Assembly: GCF_963576675.1 (NCBI RefSeq)
Contig: NC_088915.1
Coordinates: 3,291,001 to 3,355,000 of the forward strand
Length of the DNA: 64,000 nt
Origin: Euphorbia lathyris
Lineage: Eukaryota; Streptophyta; Magnoliopsida; Malpighiales; Euphorbiaceae
Reading direction: 5' to 3'
This document shows, one piece after another, positions 56,861-64,000 of the stretch (its first letter is position 1; the number at the start of each line of letters is the position of its first letter). A program made the position numbers and the translations under genes. A model generated the notes under the pieces. It worked only from the letters and a program-made list of their open reading frames with translations. It did not search any database and had not been told where the DNA came from.

Positions 56861-58458
56861 TAATATATGTTAATCGAGAACTTTAAAAAACTGGTTTTAA
56901 TGCACTTTACTCTTTCCAAACATCAATTATTTTAGGAATTAGTTGCAAACTTCCCTTATTATTTTTGGGAAAGCCTACGGGATATAGGCTTAGAGAGCAA
57001 AGATGCAACCAAGACTTATGAAGTGTGGGAAAGCCTATCCGGATATAGGTTCACTTTATTTGAAATATGAAAGAATTTGCAAGAGATCCAAGGCATCATA
57101 GTCTTGGCCTACCTTGCAGATTTACTCATAACATATGAAATGGTACAATTTTACTCCTAATGTTTTCAAATAAGATAAATTTTATCTATGTTTTAACAAA
57201 ATAAAAATTAAAAAGATTGATTTACTGTTATTTGACTCCTTATTTAATTAACACCAGACATTTCAAATGTCAACAATTTCTGAAATATTTATTCTCTTCA
57301 TAACACAGTTATAAACAACATGTTGAAATGTCAATATTTAAGTTTGACAAATACAAGTTACCCACGAAAAAAAACCTTACTTTTGTACTATGTTATTAAA
57401 ACAGTCATAAACTATACACAACTGTTTTATTTTATTAACAAATTTGTTTAGAAGATGCGATTTGATAGACAAATAACTGTCAAATCAATCAGTTCAAAGT
57501 TCTATTGGATAGAGGTAAAATTGATATTGATTGGAAATTTTAATGGTAAAATTGCATCATTTCATACATTCGATGTAAATATGACTTTCCAAAAACGGTA
57601 AGGGAAATTTGGAACCTTACCCCATTATTCTAAGATATTTAGTATGTTACTAGAACAAATACAAAAAAAAAAAATTGATAAAATGTTAACAACTAAATTT
57701 TTCACTATAAGTTAATCACAATTTTAATTTAGTCAAACTGTCTAAAATATTACTATGTTGCTAATATGATTACAAATAACGAACAAACAAATTTATGAAA
57801 CTGCTTAGTCAAACCAATCTTTTTAAAATTTCGGTAAGGTATGCCTGAGTTAAATTTGCAATTCCATTAAAATAGTAGACTTAAAATTGGCAGATGTGAC
57901 TATTTATATTAGGATTAACCCACATTCAACTCAAGAAGATTACATTAAAGACAAAGGAAAACCATCAACCCACCCCACCCCATGTGATTCTAACCCATGA
58001 CCTCTAGGATCATAGGTAAGCTCTCAACCAACACTCTACCGAATTAAACTTGGTTTCTTCCTTCATTTTCCTCGTCGGAAATTTATCGAACTCTCCTAGT
58101 TGGAGACGAGATTATGTAAGCATTGCTCAATGTTCTGACTTGATTGGTAGAATGGTTTTTGTGTTTTAAAGTTAGAGTTTGATGCAATGAAACTTATGTT
58201 GTTCTAAATTTGTTGTTCTAGTGATCATGTGCACCCAATGATGTTCAATTTCCAATTCCAAATGATTATTTTTTTTAGGCTGTCAAAAAAAAAGTTTCAA
58301 AATTTTACAACCAATGTGCTATATTTGCATTTTGAGGCTACCTGAATTTTCTAAGCACCTTTTGACTCGCCTTTCCTAATCATTCGTCACAACAAAATCA
58401 GCAATTGGCTCTAAATTAGAGTAGAACAAAGGAGTGTTGTGATGATTTTTTATATACG
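56861..58458. other. Repeats: a second inverted-repeat element and a SINE-like stretch
   Basis: AAACTTCCCTTATTATTTTTGG (about 56,949) pairs with the complement of GTAAGGGAAATTTG (about 57,600), and ATGAAATGGTACAATTTTAC pairs with sequence near 57,545, suggesting another Mutator-like MITE of about 660 bp; no target duplication was found. Two GGGAAAGCCTA.CCGGATATAGG-like repeats sit near its left end. No gene. Confidence 0.45.
57960..58060 (-). mobile_element. Possible tRNA-derived SINE fragment
   Basis: Minus strand TCGGTAGAGTGTTGGTTGAG (A-box-like) followed by GGTCATGGGTTAGAATCAC (B-box-like) at tRNA spacing. Degenerate; the family is unknown. Confidence 0.4.
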
Positions 58459-58821
58459 TGTTGTGCGGAATTAATGAAAGATAAATAAACAATCAATCGA
58501 AAAACACAGATTTAGGTGGTTCACCAACATTGTGTTGGCTAGTCCACGGACAGAAGGAGAATAGTATTATTAGGAGGCAAAAATTAGATTACAATGATTA
58601 GGTTACATAATGGGGTATTTATAATACCCAATCTAACCTAATCCCACTAGGAACCCATGATCCTAATCCCACTAGGAATCCATGATCCCAATCCCAATCC
58701 AACTAGGAACTCATGATCCCAATCCAAATATGAACCCATCATCCTAATCCAACTAGGAATCCGAAACCCAAATCCTACTCCGAATAGGAAACGGGATATA
58801 CTGATTCAAGGCATTACGACA
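58459..58821 (-). repeat. 3' LTR of copia F
   Basis: 363 bp. Contains tandem variants of ATCCCACTAGGAACCCATG (four to five copies). Pairs with 62684-63046. Confidence 0.93.
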
Positions 58822-59056
58822 AATCTCCACCTTGACTTGAATCCTCTTGAAAACATAACAGATGCACCCATGACAGTGCCAGATGAACATACTTCTCCCT
58901 CTACCTCAGAGTTGCCCCCACGGGGCAACTAGTAATCTCTGACGTTTAGCAAGTCCAAACAGTGTTGAAACTTGCTTTGTCGAACAGGCTTGGTAAACAT
59001 GTCAGCCGGATTGTCAGCAGTGCCTACCTTCTTCACCTTGACCCTCTTCTCAAGTC

Positions 59057-60705
59057 TCAGAAAATGATAACTCGCGTCCAATGCTTGGTCCTCTCATGAT
59101 GAACCTGATCCATGGCTAAACAGATTGCACTCAAGCTGTCACAATACACTGTTACCTGATCATGATGTAAACCAAGATCACTAACCAGTCCTTTAAGCCA
59201 AATCCCCTCCTTAGCAGCTTCAGTCAGTGCCATATACTCTACTTCTGTAGTAGACAAAGTCACTGTAGGCTGCAAAGTAGCTTTCCAACTGACAACTGAA
59301 CCGCCAAGAGTGAAAACATAACCAGTCATAGATCTTCTAGTGTCAACATTCCAGCATAATCAGAGTCTGAAAAACCTGTCACCAAACACTCTGTATCACC
59401 TCCATAAATGAGACCAACGTCAGATGTACCTTTTACGTACCGAAAGATCCTCTTCACAGCTTGCCAATGCTCCTTGCCAGGTTCACCCATAAACCTGCTA
59501 ACAACACTAACAGACTGTACAAGATCAGGTCTAGTGCAGACCATTGCATACATCAAGCTTCTTACTGCACTAGCATAGGGAACTCGAGACATGTACTCCT
59601 TCTCTTCAGCAGACTTAGGTGCAAAAGCAATAGACAAATGTGCACTTGCAGCACTAGGAGTATTTATGGGCTTTGCGGTAGACATGCCAAATATTGACAA
59701 GATCTTTTGAATATAACCCTTTTGTGACAGAAAAAGTTTCCTTTTGCTTCTGTCCTTGTAAATCTCTATTCCTAGAATTTTCCGAGCTGCACCTAAATCC
59801 TTCATCTCGAACTCTGCGCTGAGAAGACCCTTCAACTTCTGAATGTCGTGCTTCTTCCTTGCAGCTATCAACATGTCATCTACATATAACACCAGATAGA
59901 TAAAAGACTCATCTTCTAGTTTATTGTAATAGACACGACAATCATATGGGCTCCTGGTGTAGCCCAGGTGCATCATGTAGCTGTCAAACCTCTTATACCA
60001 CTGCCTGGGAGATTGCTTAAGTCCATACAAGGACTTCTTCAACTTGCAAACATAATTATCCTTCCCAGGAATCTGGAAACCATCTGGTTAGGTCATGTAG
60101 ATCTCTTCCTCCAAATCTCCATGCAGAAAGGCTGTCTTTACATCAAGTTGCTCAAGCTCCAAATCCTGATGTGTAACTATAGCTAGCAACACTCTAATGG
60201 AGGTGTGTCTGACTACTGGTGAGAATATCTCATTATAATCCACTCCCTCTCTTTGATTGAAACCTCTAGCAACAACTCTAGCCTTATACTTGACTCCCTC
60301 TGTAGGTGATATCCATTCCTTTATCTTGAGAACCCACTTGCAAGTAATAATCTTTCTCCCTGGAGGTGGGATGACTAAATCCCATCTTTTATTCTTATGA
60401 AGGGACTCCATCTCATCTCCCATAGCAGCAAGCCATTTCTCAGAATCGGCGCCTGAAACAGCTTCCTGGTAAGTTGATGGTTCACGAGTGTCCACCTCTT
60501 CAGCAACCTGTAGTGCATAGCCCACCATGTCCTCATACCTCTTAGGTGGCCTAACTCCAACCCTCCTTGGTCGATCTTGAGCTAAGCTACGATGTGTAGC
60601 TTCAGATGGTTGAGAAACTGATGGTGTAGACTCTGGTAGCTCTACTTCTCCTTCTAACTCTTGTTCCTTCAAGCCACTCTCACTCTGTATGACTTGAAAC
60701 TCCAC
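59057..60705 (-). pseudogene. Copia F reverse transcriptase and RNase H
   Basis: Reading down the minus strand from 60705: KWLAAMGDEMESLHKN, CKWVLKIKE, ARVVARGFNQREG and LEQLDVKTAFLHGDLEEEIY, then a stop at 60088-60090. The same frame continues with YGLKQSPRQWYKRFDSYM and YVDDMLIAARKKHD, the polymerase motif, to [12 protein letters not shown] frameshift at about 59,328 moves to the RNase H end ([44 protein letters not shown]), with another shift near 59,070. Catalytic residues remain but the chain is cut in at least three places. Confidence 0.9.
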
Positions 60706-61968
60706 CTATTTATCAATGGTATCAGTTTCTGTTGCAATTGTAGGCTTCACAATGGATCTAAGCACAAATTTTTCGTCAAAGACTACATTTCTGCTCAAAA
60801 TGACCCTTTTCTCTAATGGAGACCAGATCCTGAAGCCTTTAACTCCATCTCCATAGCCTACGAACACTCCCTTATTGGCTCTTGGTTCTAGCTTACCCTC
60901 ATTAACATGATAGTAAACTGTGCACCCAAAAGCTTTCAAATTTGAGTAATCAACAACCTTTCCTGGCCACATTTCTGTAGGCGTCTTGAGTTGTATGCCG
61001 GTGTGTGGTCCGCGGTTAATTAGATAACATGCTGTGTTCACCGCTTCAGCCCAGAATCTTCTTTCTAACCCAACGTTAGAGAGCATGCACCTCACCCTCT
61101 CCAGTAATGTCTGGTTCATTCGTTCAGCTCCACCATTCTGTTGCGGTGTATTCCTGACTGTGTGATGCCGAGCAACCCCTTCATCCTTACAGAACTGATC
61201 AAACTCAGACGAACAAAATTCCAGACCATTATCAATTCGCAGCCTCTTTATCTTCTTTCCTATTTGGTTTTCCACCAATGCTTTCCACTGCTTGAAATTC
61301 TTGAAAGCTTCACTTTTATGCTTCATCATGATGACCCAAGTCATCCTTGAATAATCATCAATCAGAGACATAAAATATCTGTGACCTCCCAAAGACTCAA
61401 CTCGAGATAGACCCCAACAATCAGAGTGGGTGTAATCAAGTATGTCTTTTATTATGTGAATAGCTTTGGGAAACTTGCTGCGATGTAGTTTCCCAAAGAC
61501 ACAGTGTTCACAAAGCTCTAGACTTTTGACCTTATGGCCATCAAGAAGATCATCCTTTGATAGAATCTGCATCCCTCTTTCGCCCATATGACCAAGTCTC
61601 ATATGCCATATCTTTGTCATATCCTCCTGGTCAATCTCTGACGATGCAGCATTAGCTGAACCTATAACAGTGGAACCTTGTAGAAAATACAAAGTACCAT
61701 GCTTCACACCTTTCAGAATCACATCAGAACCTTTTTAGACATGTAGAACTCCATCTTTTCCTGACCAGCTGAGACCCCTGCTGTCTAACAGACTCAGAGA
61801 TATCAGATTCTTCGTCATCAATGGAACATACCTGACTTCGTTCAGCGTGCAGAACTTACCATCATGTGTCCTCAACTTGATCGAGCATATTCCAACTGCT
61901 TTGCAAACATGACTATTAGCCATTGAAATGCTACCTCCATCTACCTGCTTATAAGTTGAAAACCACAT
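60706..61968 (-). pseudogene. Copia F integrase with remnant of protease region
   Basis: Starts at 61968 as WFSTYKQVDGG, the stretch just after the protease active site in relatives; the active site itself is gone. One stop at 61735-61737, then integrase: HMRLGHMGERGMQIL, CEHCVFGKLHRSKF, THSDCWG, LRIDNGLEF and TPQQNGGAERMNQTLLERV (D, D, E positions recognisable). It ends at a stop, 60706-60708, after FVGYGDGVKGFRIWSP and a short linker. The frame matches the downstream reverse transcriptase. Confidence 0.9.
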
Positions 61969-61971
61969 AAA

Positions 61972-62036
61972 TCTGTGTTTTTCGATTGATTGTTTATTTA
62001 TCTTTCATTAATTCCGCACAACAAACTGCCTCTGGC
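61972..62036 (-). repeat. Inverted copy of the LTR/primer-site junction inside gag-pol of copia F
   Basis: Plus strand here reads TAAATCTGTGTTTTTCGATT ... TTCCGCACAACAAACTG, the reverse complement of about 62,680-62,742, which spans the end of the LTR and the first internal bases. It lies between gag (SRLFARG) and the protease remnant (WFSTYKQ), replacing the zinc knuckle and protease active site. Confidence 0.9.
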
Positions 62037-62628
62037 AAAGAGTCTAGAGGCCTGATTATCTGCACCTGTATTGCTCGCCTTATGGCGCAACTCCCTGCTA
62101 TGAAGAGATGACCTAACTTCTTCCAAAGTCATAGAATCTTTACCAACAATAAATGATTGAACAAAATTCTCATATGAAAGCGGTAAAGACACCAACAGAA
62201 TCAAAGCAGCATCTTCATCTTCAATTTTCACATCAATATTACGTAATTCTAATAATAATGTGTTCAATTGATCTAAATGATCCCTGAGTTGCGTACCTTC
62301 CTGCATTCGCAGGCCAAACAGACGTTGTTTCAGAAGAAGTTTGTTCGTTAGAGATTTCGTCATGTATAAGCTCTCTAACTTCATCCACAGACCGGCAGCA
62401 GTCTCTTCGCCTGAGACCTCAGTGATGACGTCATCTGCGAGGCACAACATAATTGTTGAATGTGCCTTTTCTTCCAGAATCGTCATCTCAACAGTGACTT
62501 CTGTCCGTTGCCTTCTTCAACGGCGTCCACAGACCTTGTTGTTTTAACAAAGCCAGCATCTTGATCTGCCATAGACTGAAACTATTTCTCCCAGTAAACT
62601 TTTCGATTTTCACGTTCATCGCAGACAT
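61998..62628 (-). pseudogene. Copia F gag, frameshifted
   Basis: ATG at 62628 begins MSAMNVKIEKFTGRNSFSLW and reaches QGLWTPLKKATD before a frameshift near 62,500. The second frame (62486-61998) has MTILEEKAHSTIMLCLADDV, LWMKLESLYMTKSLTNKLLL and LVSLPLSYENFV, the gag UBN2-type domain. It reads into the inverted LTR piece after RLFARG and stops. No zinc knuckle. Confidence 0.88.
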
Positions 62629-62683
62629 CTTTCTCTCCAGAAAACAAAACCCCGGCCGGAAACCGAAAGCTCTGATACCAGTT

Positions 62684-63046
62684 TGTTGTGCGGAATTAAT
62701 GAAAGATAAATAAACAATCAATCGAAAAACACAGATTTACGTGGTTCACCAACGTTGTGTTGGCTATTCCACGGGCAGAAGGAGAATAGTATTATTAGGA
62801 GGCGAAAATCAGATTACAATGATTAGGTTACATAATGGGGTATTTATAATACCTAATCTAACCTAATCCCACTAGGAACCCATGATCCTAATCCCACTAG
62901 GAACCCATGATCCCAATCCCAATCCAACTAGGAACTCATGATCCCAATCCAAATAGGAACTCATGATCCTAATCCAACTAGGAATCCGAAACCCAAATCC
63001 TACGCCGAATAGGAAACGGGATATACTAATTCAAGGCATTACGATA
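62684..63046 (-). repeat. 5' LTR of copia F
   Basis: 363 bp. On the minus strand its first bases read TATCGT where the other copy has TGTCGT, a mutation in the terminal TG. Confidence 0.93.
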
Positions 63047-63051
63047 ATACG

Positions 63052-64000
63052 TAAATATCGCATTTGGACAAACCAGGGCCTAGGGTATGGAGGAGCCCAA
63101 AAATAATATTTTTAGAAAAAAAAATACAAAAATGAAATCTTAAAAGATAAAACAGTTAAGGAAATAATCCTAGGTTTAAATAATTTGCAACACATATCTA
63201 GGCACAATGGAGGGAAGGGTCCAAATATAATGTTTTATAAAAAATACTGAAATTAAAATCTCAAAATGATAAATACATGTCATAGTCCTAAATAGTTAGA
63301 ACACATAAATTTATTACTATAATAATTTTTCACATGTTGATGCAAATGATTCTTTTTTAGAAATGAAAGTTTTGCAAATCTTTGGCCAAAATTATTGCTG
63401 CCAGCATTTGAAATTCTTGAGTTTGTCAAAATAGCAGATTATTACCCAAATGTTTCGATTGCGCTTCGAATCCACTTAACTATATATCTTCTAAAAGAAA
63501 TTTTTTAGAGTTAAAATTATTGAAAAACTATTTGAGATCATCATCGCAAAAAAAGATTAAATAGTTTAATAATTTTATCTATTGAGAAAAATATATTAGA
63601 GAATGTTGGTGTATGCTTATTTTTAGTGATTCTGCATTTATAAATGCTCGTAGATAATATTTTGTATGAGCAACTAAGTTTTTAATATGAAATAAAATAT
63701 TTTTTTATTTCAAACTTTATTAGATCCCTTGTTAAAAGTAATAAAAAGGTGTCATTTATAAGTAATTTTTCTTTTTACATAATTGATTTTTTTACTTGTA
63801 CTTATTTACTAGGCCCTGGTTTGAAGCTTCGCCCCTACGCCTCCAAAATCTCAGGATCCGTCTTGGTTAACAGTATTTTATTATATGGTAGACAACAACT
63901 TCATACCAGATGGTAGAATTTAAGCAAATACTGTAAGGTATTTTATTACATAGTTTCTCATATTTTGAATTTGCCCCCAAATTCCATTCTTAGCCAACTA
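63052..64000 (+). mobile_element. hAT-type transposon relic with transposase C-terminal fragment
   Basis: At about 63,396-63,605 broken plus-strand codons read FEILEFVKIADYYPNVSIAL, RIHLTI, then LELKLLKNYLRSSSQKKIK, matching the hAT dimerisation region (ALRI.LT.PVT.ASAERSFSKLKLIK.YLRS) with the central ASAERS block lost. Family-typical 3' DNA follows: TAGGCCCTGGTTTGAAGCTT (63,809) and AAAATCTCAGGATCC near 63,845-63,860. AAACCAGGGCCTAG at 63,070 is its inverse. No 8-bp target duplication was found. The rest is AT-rich and non-coding. Confidence 0.6.

Larger units (their letters stand above)
58459..63046 (-). mobile_element. Ty1/copia element F (minus strand), defective
   Basis: LTRs 58459-58821 and 62684-63046 are both 363 bp and are flanked by perfect ATACG repeats (58454-58458 and 63047-63051). 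On the minus strand the primer site TGGTATCAGAGC (62680-62669) lies three bases inside the 5' LTR. Coding order gag, integrase, reverse transcriptase, RNase H, with a frameshift in gag, a rearranged gag/protease junction and several stops. LTR differences are few, so insertion is fairly recent. Confidence 0.95.

Overview
This is a transposon-dense, AT-rich segment of a flowering-plant nuclear genome, probably a eudicot. The evidence is spliced genes with GT-AG introns, plant-only families (plant mobile domain, neprosin, DMS3), Ty1/copia elements primed by initiator tRNA-Met, CACTA, Mutator-like and hAT DNA transposons, an L1-type LINE and tRNA-derived SINEs. No bacterial features, CRISPR arrays or rRNA genes are visible. 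Only one host gene looks intact. All calls come from reading the sequence; no database search was run.

Layout. 0-3.4 kb: a decayed plant-mobile-domain gene and, on the other strand, a fragment of a JMJ25/IBM1-type histone demethylase. 3,468-12,492: CACTA element A, flanked by a 3-bp AAA duplication. It carries a dead ubiquitin-conjugating-enzyme (E2)-like gene whose last exon is split by a Ty1/copia element (6,059-10,997) with an ACCTA duplication. 12.5-15.6 kb: small nested Mutator-like elements. 16.8-21.2 kb: a DMS3 gene (SMC-hinge protein of RNA-directed DNA methylation) in six recognised coding exons, with a gypsy remnant in one intron and a SINE in another. 21.9-25.97 kb: a minisatellite, a palindrome and two 0.93-kb direct repeats of gypsy-like non-coding DNA. 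25,970-29.84 kb: CACTA element B, related to A and inverted relative to it, with a four-exon E2-like gene readable end to end. 30.3-37.9 kb: a mosaic of a neprosin fragment, LTR-like DNA, a LINE fragment, a CACTA end, a gypsy integrase and a truncated copia. 38.2 kb: an elongator tRNA-Met pseudogene. 39.6-42.4 kb: an L1-type LINE on the minus strand. 42.8-48.9 kb: a Mutator-like MITE, a copia fragment, duplicated segments and a DME/ROS1-like glycosylase fragment that runs into an inverted repeat. 49,494-55,090: a young, almost intact copia (705-bp LTRs, ATAGC duplication) with one in-frame stop. 55.9-56.9 kb: a trehalose-phosphate-synthase fragment and a MITE. 58,459-63,046: a minus-strand copia (363-bp LTRs, ATACG duplication) with an inverted piece of its own LTR/primer-site junction inside gag-pol. 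The end holds a hAT transposase fragment.

The most unusual content is the pair of CACTA elements carrying a captured E2-fold gene. In both, the position of the catalytic cysteine is occupied by another residue (Gln in B, Ser in A). B keeps E2-type length, introns, a TATA box and a good start context. A second notable feature is the copia inside A: its primer-site region is a 15-nt perfect complement of its own LTR rather than of initiator tRNA-Met, which suggests self-priming. The genes in the window do not form a pathway. It is nevertheless striking that the recognisable host-derived pieces include three epigenetic regulators (IBM1-like, DMS3, DME/ROS1-like).
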